Origin: Burkholderia pseudomultivorans | GTDB lineage: Bacteria > Pseudomonadota > Gammaproteobacteria > Burkholderiales > Burkholderiaceae | Direction: 5' to 3' | DNA: 64,000 nt | NCBI RefSeq assembly: GCF_001718415.1 | Contig: NZ_CP013378.1 | Location: forward strand, 3,410,001-3,474,000 | Shown: one piece after another, positions 43,498 to 50,632 of the stretch | How the letters are laid out: each line of letters starts with the position of its first letter | How positions within the stretch are numbered: the stretch's first letter is position 1 | Notes under the pieces: model-generated | Seen by the model: the letters and a program-made list of their open reading frames with translations, nothing else | What the model was told of the DNA's origin: nothing | The model's database searches: none | Translations under genes and position numbers: made by a program

Positions 43498-44457
43498 TCA
43501 AGTTTTACCCTCACGAAGAAGCCGCCAGTAGTTCTGCTGCATCGACCCGTAGTTTGCGCATTGGCGCTCGATCGTGCGCAAATCAAGCCGAGACACGAAC
43601 CCATCAATTTCCATAAGTTCGGCAATCACCGCCGCCTTAGCCGAACCACAATGCTGAACGTTCGTGTCAGCCATTTTATAGACGAACAATCTCGCTCTAG
43701 CAGTGCCATCGAGCCGTGATATCGGATACAAGATGTTCGGATCGAACTTCTTCATCTCTGACAGCCTCGAAAGCATGTCTTCCGAATTTCCTCGCTTCGA
43801 TTGAAATTGCTTTATAAAAGTTCGCTTTCGACCAACTCTCTCGAATAAACTCGATGCGATAGGATCGTCGGCCAAAGATTGCAGCGCCTCAACCGCCTTT
43901 ATGGCATTTTCAACATTAGATAAATATAATTTCCGACGAGACGAAATTAATTCAGCACTATTAATATAATGATACTCATATAAAGCATAAACACAACTGC
44001 CAACCCATCCATACACACTGGGGCCAGAAAATATTCTGTTCCTTATTATATTAAATCTAAATCCATCAACCGCAGCCCATGGACGCAATCTCTCGATTGC
44101 AGAAGAAACAAAAATATCCCTATGCGCGCGCATTTCAGACAACCCGCCAATTCTCTCAACATAAGGAAACATTCTATTGATTGCCACACCAAAAGAAGGC
44201 GATTGGTCCAGCCACCGCATAACCGGCGTATGATGAATCTCTGTTTGTCGCCTAACCATCTCCTCGTAAGCACGAGCAAGGAGTCGCGCGAATTCCCCCT
44301 CATTATTGACGAACAAGGATTTAGTTGCTTCCCAATAGATGTGATCTTCCGAACCTCCCTCGACTCTCCCAGGGTTATCATAAAACTTCGGCTCAAATGA
44401 ATATCTTTCGTACAAGTCCAAACACGCAATAAAATCATCAACGCTTGGTACTGTCAT
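43498..44457 (-). CDS. A/T-rich accessory gene, unknown function (319 aa)
   Basis: The 319-residue protein is encoded by DNA far A/T-richer than the rest of the prophage and uses codons rarely seen in the flanks (ATA, AAA, TTA). It is mostly helical, with a conserved-looking hydrophobic core (YGWVGSCVYALYEYHYINSA), and has no signal peptide or catalytic motif I recognise. It lies alone between the early region and the small coupled genes. This is the usual profile of a cargo gene: superinfection exclusion, anti-phage defence or a repressor substitute are possibilities. Confidence 0.7.
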   Translation of the reverse strand: MTVPSVDDFIACLDLYERYSFEPKFYDNPGRVEGGSEDHIYWEATKSLFVNNEGEFARLLARAYEEMVRRQTEIHHTPVMRWLDQSPSFGVAINRMFPYVERIGGLSEMRAHRDIFVSSAIERLRPWAAVDGFRFNIIRNRIFSGPSVYGWVGSCVYALYEYHYINSAELISSRRKLYLSNVENAIKAVEALQSLADDPIASSLFERVGRKRTFIKQFQSKRGNSEDMLSRLSEMKKFDPNILYPISRLDGTARARLFVYKMADTNVQHCGSAKAAVIAELMEIDGFVSRLDLRTIERQCANYGSMQQNYWRLLREGKT

Positions 44458-44528
44458 AATTTCACCAGTATTTTTCCGCCAAGTGAGGCCCTGCTATCGC
44501 CCCGTAGGGCTAGGCGCGGTTATAACTG

Positions 44529-44972
44529 TCAATATCCTTCCGCTTCGTGCTTTGTCAGATCCAGCGCCGTATTAGGTGCCAACGCAAAGATTTCAGTGAA
44601 TCTAGACGCGTGCTGACACGGGGCCGTTCTATCGACCAATTGGACATCGCGCTCCAGGATGAAGATCCGATCCACCCTTTCAATCGCTTTCCACACGTGC
44701 TCTCGGACCAGCCCATGCTCTACCTGATATCCAATCAGCAGCGGTCTTCCCCCGGAAGTCAAGCCATACACCCGGCCCTCCATCACATGAGTTCTCTCCA
44801 ACTCGTCGATATACGCTACTACGCATCCACCTGGTAAAGACGCTCTAAGTTCTGCGTCGGCTGTAGCGGGATTTTGAGTGCGCGATGCCAGGCTTCGATA
44901 TGGAAACGCATCGATCCATGGACGTTCAAACGCCGGCGTCGGCTTCTTCTGCGACTTTCTGGACTTCGTCAT
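44529..44972 (-). CDS. Hypothetical prophage protein (147 aa)
   Basis: From MTKSRKSQKKPTPAFERPWI the product has a basic N-terminal tail and a compact domain (CVVAYIDELERTHVMEGRVY, then LLIGYQVEHGL). No family recognised. Its start overlaps the stop of the upstream gene by one base, continuing a run of four coupled small genes. Confidence 0.6.
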   Translation of the reverse strand: MTKSRKSQKKPTPAFERPWIDAFPYRSLASRTQNPATADAELRASLPGGCVVAYIDELERTHVMEGRVYGLTSGGRPLLIGYQVEHGLVREHVWKAIERVDRIFILERDVQLVDRTAPCQHASRFTEIFALAPNTALDLTKHEAEGY

Positions 44973-45265
44973 CACTCCCCCCGCTCTGCAGTCGATAGTG
45001 AAAGAACGCGCGTGCGCTCGGTCGCCCAAGCGTCGCGGTCCTCGTTAGCAAGCATATTGTGCGGCAAGCCATACTCAAGCGCTGACACGATACGGCTGCG
45101 GCCGTATGGATCGATCTGATGAGCGATCGCAAGACATTCCCGGAGTGTCATTGTCTCGATCCGGCCGTCGGTATGCATGAGTTGAAAAATCGCCGGCTCT
45201 CCGTCACAAAGCAGTGAGTCGCCGAGCCATTTGAGTGTGCTGGCCGGTACGCGAACGTCAGTCAT
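44972..45265 (-). CDS. Hypothetical prophage protein (97 aa)
   Basis: From MTDVRVPASTLKWLGDSLLC the protein is a short alpha/beta domain ending WATERTRVLSLSTAERGE. The start region GGAGGTGCGTC-ATGACTGACGT is nearly the same as that of the next upstream gene, suggesting an ancient duplication of the translation-start segment. No family recognised. Confidence 0.6.
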   Translation of the reverse strand: MTDVRVPASTLKWLGDSLLCDGEPAIFQLMHTDGRIETMTLRECLAIAHQIDPYGRSRIVSALEYGLPHNMLANEDRDAWATERTRVLSLSTAERGE

Positions 45266-45545
45266 GACGCACCTCCTTGCCATCGCGCGCAATAGCCATG
45301 ACAGCGGCATCGAGCAAGCCCTTGGCTATTTCGAGGGACGTGAGAACGGCATACAAATGGCTCGAGCTTGCGGCGCTATTGGAGGCAGTCTCGTTCAACA
45401 CGTCGCGTGCGATCGCCAGATGGCATGACGAGGCTTCCAGGGCATCTACCAGCGGCAAGCCTGCAGTGATCGACAGAAAACTGGTCACTACACTGCTGCC
45501 GGAAAGCAGCTCGGGAGCGGTCTTCAGCGCACGAATGTCAGTCAT
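45258..45545 (-). CDS. DUF3077-like small prophage protein (95 aa)
   Basis: From MTDIRALKTAPELLSGSSVV the protein resembles DUF3077 proteins common in Pseudomonas and Burkholderia prophages: FLSITAGLPLVDALEASSCH followed by a helical segment ending EIAKGLLDAAVMA. Function of the family is unknown. It overlaps its upstream and downstream genes by eight bases and is part of the operon led by the structured RNA. Confidence 0.65.
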   Translation of the reverse strand: MTDIRALKTAPELLSGSSVVTSFLSITAGLPLVDALEASSCHLAIARDVLNETASNSAASSSHLYAVLTSLEIAKGLLDAAVMAIARDGKEVRHD

Positions 45546-45909
45546 GGCGCACCTCCACAGACTCGTTCGCGCGCTTGGCCAGTTGCAGGCCTTCCACCAT
45601 TCGATCCGCAACTTCCGTCAGGTACTGGCCGATCAGCTCGGCTGCGTTCAGCAGCCCCAAGTGAGCTGCTTGCCCGAGAGGTTCAGCGTTCGACATTCCC
45701 GGCTCGCAGCTGCTGTTATGAACCAGCCGAGAAATTGTCGTGATCGCGTCAGATGCGCGGTACACGTCCGCGATCAGGTTTGCCGGAACCATGGCGAATT
45801 CGCTGTCGTCGCCGGTGACCCAATGGTCACTCATCATGGCGCCGCGAAACGTCGGATCGGTATAGTCAGGTTGGGGAGTAGAAACTGCGAACGCGTTTGA
45901 ACCAGGCAT
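45538..45909 (-). CDS. DUF3077-like small prophage protein (123 aa)
   Basis: First gene of the small-gene operon, with AGGAGG six bases before the ATG at 45907-45909. It has a variable N-terminus and a helical C-terminal half (AAELIGQYLTEVADRMVEGL) similar in build to the next gene; both end in EVRHD. Probably a diverged duplicate of the DUF3077-like neighbour. No function known. Confidence 0.65.
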   Translation of the reverse strand: MPGSNAFAVSTPQPDYTDPTFRGAMMSDHWVTGDDSEFAMVPANLIADVYRASDAITTISRLVHNSSCEPGMSNAEPLGQAAHLGLLNAAELIGQYLTEVADRMVEGLQLAKRANESVEVRHD

Positions 45910-45954
45910 GTCGGCCTCCTATGGATGTGGAGACCCGCGCCCCATCGCCAAATG

Positions 45955-46037
45955 GGGTGGGCGGGCGAATGACAGGGTTGGCGAACCGGCCCATAGGAAA
46001 CCGGCAGACCCGAAGGTCTCCCCACCATCGCCCACCC
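45955..46037 (-). ncRNA. Structured RNA leader with UUCG tetraloop hairpin
   Basis: A perfect 9-bp closing stem (GGGTGGGCG / CGCCCACCC) encloses three short hairpins. Read on the reverse strand one of them is AGACC-UUCG-GGUCU, the very stable C(UUCG)G tetraloop, which shows that the RNA is made leftward. A TACAAT (-10-like, reverse complement at 46043-46048) lies six bases before the 5' stem. It precedes the DUF3077-like operon by 45 bases. Leaders of this look occur before small phage genes related to the P4 CI immunity RNA; that relationship is inference from memory. Confidence 0.6.
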
Positions 46038-46072
46038 GTAAATTGTACAGGCGTGCTCAGGCCTACGGACGT

Positions 46073-46096
46073 AAAAAAACCGCACTTCGGCGGTTG
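46073..46096 (-). terminator. Rho-independent terminator (AACCGC hairpin)
   Basis: On the reverse strand AACCGC-CGAAGT-GCGGTT is followed by seven T. It would end leftward transcripts from the 276-residue gene just upstream and insulate them from the structured RNA promoter. Confidence 0.75.
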
Positions 46097-46206
46097 TCCG
46101 CCTATGGAGTCAGGTCGCCAAACCCGGTCGCTGTTGTTTCAGCGATGCAACAAGGGTAGCCCCGAGAAAACCCTCGGTCAAGGGGAATTTTCAACGGCCG
46201 CAGTCG

Positions 46207-47037
46207 TCACGGTTCCTGCTGCGGCAACCGTCGCGAGCTCGGATCCAACTCATCGGCCTTCGCCAGCGCCCACTGGCGCCACGACGAATAGTCTTCGGCC
46301 CGCTGTGCGCCGCCTGTATGTCTTTGATCGAGCGACTGCACGTATCGACGAATCAGGTCGGCGTCGTTCCAATCTCGCACCTCTTTCAGAAGGTCGTCGA
46401 CGCGGCGCTTCTCCACTTTTCGCTCGGCCTCTCGCACCGCGGCCTCTTCCCGTATCAGCCTGATCGCTTCGTCGCGCTGTCGATCTCGCCTGAGACGTTC
46501 GAGCGATTCAACATGGCGAGTCTCGATCGCGGACACGATGTCAGAAAGCCGGTCGAGAATGTTGGAATCCTGATGGTCTTTGAACCGCATGGCCTGGTCC
46601 GAGTACTCGTCGATGATGAGTTCGAGGAGACCAGACCCAAGGATGCCATGACCGAGAAATCGATCCCTGTCTTCATCATCGAGCTTCTCCGTGTTAGTAC
46701 GGAAGCCTCTTTCGACGAGACGTACCCTGACCGCGGCCTCGTCGCGGATAAGGTCAATGTGATGACAGCGATATCCCATCCTGGTCGTGAACCCTCGCGC
46801 CGCGGCTGCAACACAAACACAGTCGAGTATTTGCAGCGCTCGTTCGCGCTTCAGCTTGCTACTCCGGATCACTTCATGATCGTAGGCTCGACGCTCGGCA
46901 TCGCCAGGTCGCGGCGGGAAATACTCCTCCCATGAGATCCATCGCTTCGCGGTTCGCTGAGCCTCATGCATCTGCGCGATCCGCACGACGACCGGATCCT
47001 TCAAGCCACGTGCAAAATCCATCTGGCGCTTCGACAT
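46207..47037 (-). CDS. Hypothetical prophage protein with long charged helix (276 aa)
   Basis: I chose the ATG at 47035-47037 (MSKRQMDFARGLKDPVVVRI) because GAGG lies six bases upstream; a longer frame would run through the divergent PrtN-like gene. The C-terminal half is a long, highly charged helix (about 160-240), ending in a WRQWALAKADELDP segment seen at the ends of several uncharacterised bacterial proteins. No named family. An ATG at 47106 is an alternative start. Confidence 0.6.
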   Translation of the reverse strand: MSKRQMDFARGLKDPVVVRIAQMHEAQRTAKRWISWEEYFPPRPGDAERRAYDHEVIRSSKLKRERALQILDCVCVAAAARGFTTRMGYRCHHIDLIRDEAAVRVRLVERGFRTNTEKLDDEDRDRFLGHGILGSGLLELIIDEYSDQAMRFKDHQDSNILDRLSDIVSAIETRHVESLERLRRDRQRDEAIRLIREEAAVREAERKVEKRRVDDLLKEVRDWNDADLIRRYVQSLDQRHTGGAQRAEDYSSWRQWALAKADELDPSSRRLPQQEP

Positions 47038-47115
47038 GGGAACCTCGATAGTGTCGAATACGAATCTCTGCAATGTCGATCGGCGTGCAACGTCTGACAA
47101 TACCATTCCCGACCT

Positions 47116-47394
47116 ATGAAGACCGTCTTTATCCTCTTGGCCCAATATGATGCGCGCGCGATCATTCCAATCGAAGATGTCTGCCGGGACTACTTCGCCC
47201 CGCTCACGGTCGCGACATTGCTGCGGAAGATCGGCGCCGGCGAAATCCGGCTCCCGATAGTTCGAATGGAAAAATCGCAAAAAGGCGCAAAGGGAGTCCA
47301 CATCTCGGACCTCGCGGCGTTCATCGACAAGCAACGCGCCGCCGCTATCAAAGAGTACGAAACGTTTCATGATAGGAAGTGGATTGCCGAGTAG
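47116..47394 (+). CDS. PrtN-type pyocin activator-like regulator (92 aa)
   Basis: The 92-residue product resembles Pseudomonas PrtN, the activator of SOS-induced pyocin genes: MKTVFILLAQYDARAIIPIE, VCRDYFAPLTVATLLRKIGA, RMEKSQKGAKGVHISDLA and a Lys/Arg-rich helix. In P. aeruginosa PrtN binds P-box sequences after RecA inactivates the repressor PrtR. No PrtR-like gene is seen here. It is rightward and divergent from the 276-residue gene. It may drive phage induction genes; P-box sites have not been located. Confidence 0.8.
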   Translation: MKTVFILLAQYDARAIIPIEDVCRDYFAPLTVATLLRKIGAGEIRLPIVRMEKSQKGAKGVHISDLAAFIDKQRAAAIKEYETFHDRKWIAE

Positions 47395-47413
47395 CCACCT
47401 CGCCCCGATCAAA

Positions 47414-47797
47414 TCACCAATCGGGCTTCCAGCCTGTCACCTCAGCGTACACATGCGTATAGCCGAGCGCTGCAAACAAATGATATCGATGAAACCCGGC
47501 GAGCAATTCGTAGCGTACCTCTCCTGGCCGCTTGTACACGCTCAATGGCGGCAACGGAATACCATCCCTCACAGCGTCCAGTATGCTGGTGCTTCGAATC
47601 ACACCGGGCCTGTCCGGATCTGGTTTGTCGAAGTTTGGAGTACCCACATTTCTCCGAGGTGAATCGATCAAATCAATCGCAATGATTTCACCGCCAGTAC
47701 TCGCCGGCGCCGAACTGGCTGGGAGGAAGTCGGCCATCCCAGCGTCGACAACCAAGGCCCGCGCCTCCGACAAAACCTGTGAATCGATATGCCTCAT
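47414..47797 (-). CDS. ParB/Srx-fold domain protein (127 aa)
   Basis: The product has a ParB/sulfiredoxin-like core (IPLPPLSVYKRPGEVRYEL, AGFHRYHLFAALGYTHVYAE) with the GxHR-type nucleotide-binding loop (AGFHRYHL). Such domains bind CTP in ParB or have nuclease or kinase-like roles in phages. It overlaps the DUF72 gene by four bases, so the two should be made together. Confidence 0.7.
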   Translation of the reverse strand: MRHIDSQVLSEARALVVDAGMADFLPASSAPASTGGEIIAIDLIDSPRRNVGTPNFDKPDPDRPGVIRSTSILDAVRDGIPLPPLSVYKRPGEVRYELLAGFHRYHLFAALGYTHVYAEVTGWKPDW

Positions 47798-48690
47798 GAT
47801 GCGATGGTCTCGATCAAATGCTTCATTGTTCCAGCATTGCGCTGGGCGACATCGCGATAGCAGTTGTTGAACACGACGTGCACGTTTGCCGCGCGTCCTG
47901 ACATTTCCGCGATCGGTTCTGCAAGTTCGTGCAGCTCCTCTTCACTGTATTCGTAGTTGAACCGCTCGGCCGCCGACTCGGACCCACTCCACGTCGAGGC
48001 GTTACGTCCGTGAAGCCGCACGATCGCCAGTTCAGGCGACGTCACATCCCAGATCGAGTGCACGCGCTTCGTCACCCCTTCCGGAGCATCCACGATGACG
48101 TGCACGATTCCGCGCGCGCGCTCCATCGCGAGCGTCGATTCGCGGTGCTTCTCGTCGAACCAGCTCTCGTGCCGGAATTCGAAGGCGGTGAGCAGTGGGT
48201 GCATGCGCTCGGCGCAGTGCTCGACATGCGCGAGCGATTTCGGCGCCGCGGTCACCCAGTGCGGGAACTGGAACAGCACTGCTCCGAGTTTTCCTGCCTC
48301 GTGCAGCGGGCGTAGCGCCTCAAAGAAACGCGACCACAATTCCTCGACGATCGGCGCCGGCACATCCTTGTAGTACAGGTTCTTTTTGCCGGTGTTCGGT
48401 AGCTCGGCCTGCAGATCCTTGGGGATGAACTTGGGTTCGGTCTGGTGACCGGTGAAGAGGCGAAACGCCTTCATGTCGAAAATGAAGTCCGGCGGCGTCC
48501 GCGCGACCCAAAGCGCGCTGTTGCTGGCGCTCGGCATCGCGTAGTATGAAGAATCCACCTCGACCACCGGGAAGACGCTGGCGTAATACCGCAGGCGCGC
48601 TTCCGCGCTGCTGCAGCCAGGCGGATAGAAAGCGCCGGACTCGATGAGCGTCTTGTCGGTCCACGAAGCCGTGCCTACCAGAATCGACAT
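47794..48690 (-). CDS. DUF72 (YecE-like) TIM-barrel protein (298 aa)
   Basis: From MSILVGTASWTDKTLIESGA the 298-residue protein matches DUF72: YYASVFPVVEVDSSYYAMPS, FDMKAFRLFTGH, GAVLFQFPHWV, AFEFRHESWFDEK, IVRLHGRNASTW and a C-terminal VHVVFNNCYRDVA block. DUF72 proteins have a TIM barrel and have been linked to Fe-S or nucleic-acid metabolism without a settled reaction. It is unusual inside a prophage. It is coupled to a ParB-like gene and lies opposite a gene controlled by a LexA-type box. Confidence 0.85.
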   Translation of the reverse strand: MSILVGTASWTDKTLIESGAFYPPGCSSAEARLRYYASVFPVVEVDSSYYAMPSASNSALWVARTPPDFIFDMKAFRLFTGHQTEPKFIPKDLQAELPNTGKKNLYYKDVPAPIVEELWSRFFEALRPLHEAGKLGAVLFQFPHWVTAAPKSLAHVEHCAERMHPLLTAFEFRHESWFDEKHRESTLAMERARGIVHVIVDAPEGVTKRVHSIWDVTSPELAIVRLHGRNASTWSGSESAAERFNYEYSEEELHELAEPIAEMSGRAANVHVVFNNCYRDVAQRNAGTMKHLIETIAS

Positions 48691-48753
48691 GCCAGCCTCC
48701 GGTGAGATGTCGGGGCCGAGATCGGGCAGTCCGGCCGTCCCCAATTTTTCGCC

Positions 48754-48782
48754 TTGACGCCACCATCTTAGCCCACGATACA
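48754..48782 (+). promoter_or_regulatory. Candidate promoter of the SOS-controlled gene
   Basis: TTGACG and GATACA with 17 bases between them; the start point would fall inside the LexA-type box that begins at 48781. Consensus match is good at -35 and weak at -10. Confidence 0.5.
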
Positions 48783-48800
48783 CTGTGTTTTTATACAGTG
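48781..48800. promoter_or_regulatory. LexA-type SOS box
   Basis: CACTGT-N8-ACAGTG is a perfect palindrome with the CTGT-N8-ACAG core of gammaproteobacterial and betaproteobacterial LexA boxes and an A/T-rich centre. It lies nine bases before the GTG at 48809 and 90 bases before the divergent DUF72 start, so it may control both directions. Confidence 0.75.
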
Positions 48801-48808
48801 CTTCAGCC

Positions 48809-49276
48809 GTGATCAAACCTCAGTGGGCTTACATCTGGGAGTACAGCTTTCTGGGCGACAAGAACCGCCTGAGGACCCCGATCGAGCTCACGAAACGTGA
48901 ATTTGAGTTTTGGCTCGACAAGGATCCAAGGTCGAGCTCCCTAGTTACGTACACACCAATCGAAGCGACCAGGATCGACCGCAACCGCGTTCCGCTCACG
49001 GATCGGCGGTTCAAGCTGCGTCCGGCAGTGCCGGAATTTGACGCGCCGACCGAGGCCGATCTGCGCGCGCTATGGCGCGAGTACAGCGACCTTCAAGTCC
49101 GATGGTTGATTCTCGAAATCCGCGCCCTTCGAAAATCGCTCGAGCGCGTCGAGGAGTGGTACACGTACAGCGACAAGAACGTCGCCAACAAGGGCGATCT
49201 AGCCGGCGCACAGGGCCAGTTGCATCGACTGATGCACCTGCTGCGCGAGGAGATGCAGCGCGCGGGGATGAGTTAA
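48809..49276 (+). CDS. SOS-box-controlled hypothetical protein (155 aa)
   Basis: I chose the GTG at 48809 (VIKPQWAYIWEYSFLG) because an earlier GTG falls inside the LexA-type box. The protein is charged and mostly helical, with a C-terminal coiled coil (WLILEIRALRKSLERVEEW). No family recognised. Its rightward promoter overlaps the box, so it should be induced by DNA damage together with the prophage. Confidence 0.6.
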   Translation: MIKPQWAYIWEYSFLGDKNRLRTPIELTKREFEFWLDKDPRSSSLVTYTPIEATRIDRNRVPLTDRRFKLRPAVPEFDAPTEADLRALWREYSDLQVRWLILEIRALRKSLERVEEWYTYSDKNVANKGDLAGAQGQLHRLMHLLREEMQRAGMS

Positions 49277-49295
49277 TCGGAACATGACCTGCTGA

Positions 49296-49323
49296 TGTGA
49301 AAAGCCCCGCTCGTGGCGGGGCT
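49296..49323. terminator. Bidirectional terminator between convergent genes
   Basis: AGCCCCGC / GCGGGGCT arms with a 5-base loop. A run of T on the leftward side serves the low-GC module; the rightward side is weaker. Confidence 0.7.
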
Positions 49324-49356
49324 GAAACTTTGACAGGGCACATTAAGGCTATCGGC

Positions 49357-49794
49357 TCAACTTGCGCGGGCCAACTCCTTCAGCTCTTCGAGTGTCGGCG
49401 GCCGATCACCGTCAGGATGACAGTACACAAACTGATTAAAGGCTGATCCGAACCCCTCTCTAAAATACTTTTTAATGCGCTTCTTAAATCCGCTTACCCC
49501 TTGCCCATCAGCCGACCGAATGTTCATATGGCAGGGGTCATCGTTTCCTTCCGATTTTTCGAATGCTGCCACAGTACGCTCCGGCAGTTCCGTAAATCGC
49601 CAGTAGATCGCTGGATCAGAGGATTGAAGGGCGTAGAACCGACGGATATGATCGCAGATTCCTCCAGACGCTTGCTCTGCGCAGTTTGCGCAAAATACAG
49701 ACGTTCCGCCGTCATTCGATGGCTCGAAAGCCATTCCATTCCAGCATCCTTCGAGTTCGTCGAAATGCTTAGGGTGTAGGGCGCGGACGTACAT
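49357..49794 (-). CDS. Accessory-module protein with Cys cluster (145 aa), possible 3' part of a split gene
   Basis: The frame starts MYVRALHPKHFDELEGCWNG and has a likely zinc cluster CANCAEQASGGICDHIRRFY. There is no ribosome site before its ATG: the preceding bases are an A7 run, and in this frame a TAA lies two codons before the ATG. The upstream gene reads into the A7 run one frame away. A one-base shift there would join both into one protein of about 280 residues. No family recognised. Confidence 0.55.
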   Translation of the reverse strand: MYVRALHPKHFDELEGCWNGMAFEPSNDGGTSVFCANCAEQASGGICDHIRRFYALQSSDPAIYWRFTELPERTVAAFEKSEGNDDPCHMNIRSADGQGVSGFKKRIKKYFREGFGSAFNQFVYCHPDGDRPPTLEELKELARAS

Positions 49795-50204
49795 ATTTTT
49801 TTAGCGTGCGTTACTAATTTGTCGATAGCCTGCGATACCGACATCCCCTCTTCGAACTCAATCTCATCGTCCGCAACGTCGTAACTAAACGTCACTTGAT
49901 ACCGTGCGTCGACCTCGGTCTCAATAAGATTGTCGCCATGTCGGAAGCTAACAAGGACGGATCCCTCACTACCAGGAAACGCATTCGCTCGCCAAAGGCC
50001 ATTCCTTACCCCGGCCTTCACCAAGTTAAGAGCACCAACCAACGCCATACTGGCCGGTGCACGACCTCGACCGAAATGCCAACCATCTGGCAACCTAGCG
50101 AACGAAATAATCTTGTCCTCAACGTAGCGGAGGCGCTCCAATCGCTCCGCCAAGGCCGTCTCAGACACTGTCGGCGCGCTGTGCTCAAAAAAATAGAGAT
50201 TCAT
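49795..50204 (-). CDS. Accessory-module protein, 5' part of a possible split gene
   Basis: The first 137 codons (MNLYFFEHSAPTVSETALAE, then LPDGWHFGRGRAPASMALVG) look like a real domain rich in alpha/beta elements; this kind of LPDGW(H/D)xG segment occurs in many small bacterial proteins of unknown role. Beyond the A7 run near 49801 the same frame only shadows the next gene and would run to 49524. DNA is A/T-richer than the phage average. It overlaps the upstream 110-residue gene by four bases. Confidence 0.5.
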
Positions 50205-50533
50205 TTTGAGCTCGGATTTGTAGCAGTCCCTGAGGCTTGTAGGCGTTCGCTCAGCTCATCTGATGATGGCAGGGACATCCCCACCGCCTTTTCGAACTGG
50301 TCGATCCCTTCTCGTAGCTTTATCGCCAAGCTGCGCAGCGTCTCATGCGACAAACTGACACGCCCGACCACACTATCATTTAGATTCAGGAATATGGTCG
50401 CATCGCTGGGCGAATATGCAATGCCAAATCCGTTGCAATAAAGATGCGGCACACCCGCCGACGACAGCCTCCGCAAGAACTCGTCTGGAGGCAGGGTACC
50501 GGGCTGCATCGGAGCGTTGGTGACGTCGGACAT
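50201..50533 (-). CDS. Hypothetical accessory-module protein (110 aa)
   Basis: A small alpha/beta protein (VPHLYCNGFGIAYSPSDATI, FLNLNDSVVGRVSLSHETLR) of a conserved uncharacterised type. It overlaps the next gene by four bases and heads a short leftward, low-GC module next to the integrase. Genes in this place are often cargo such as defence or toxin-antitoxin systems; no direct evidence here. Confidence 0.6.
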   Translation of the reverse strand: MSDVTNAPMQPGTLPPDEFLRRLSSAGVPHLYCNGFGIAYSPSDATIFLNLNDSVVGRVSLSHETLRSLAIKLREGIDQFEKAVGMSLPSSDELSERLQASGTATNPSSK

Positions 50534-50632
50534 GGTTGTGATGACCTTGTAATTTTACAAATGATGATAACTCTAGCGAGGGTAGATTAGCACACTGGAT
50601 AACCCTGCGTTGGTCGGCTAGACGGCACTGCC

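Noticed and set aside
47038..47412. N-terminal extension of the 276-residue prophage gene to 47412
   Set aside because: It would overlap the PrtN-like gene almost completely on the other strand; a start with GAGG exists at 47037.
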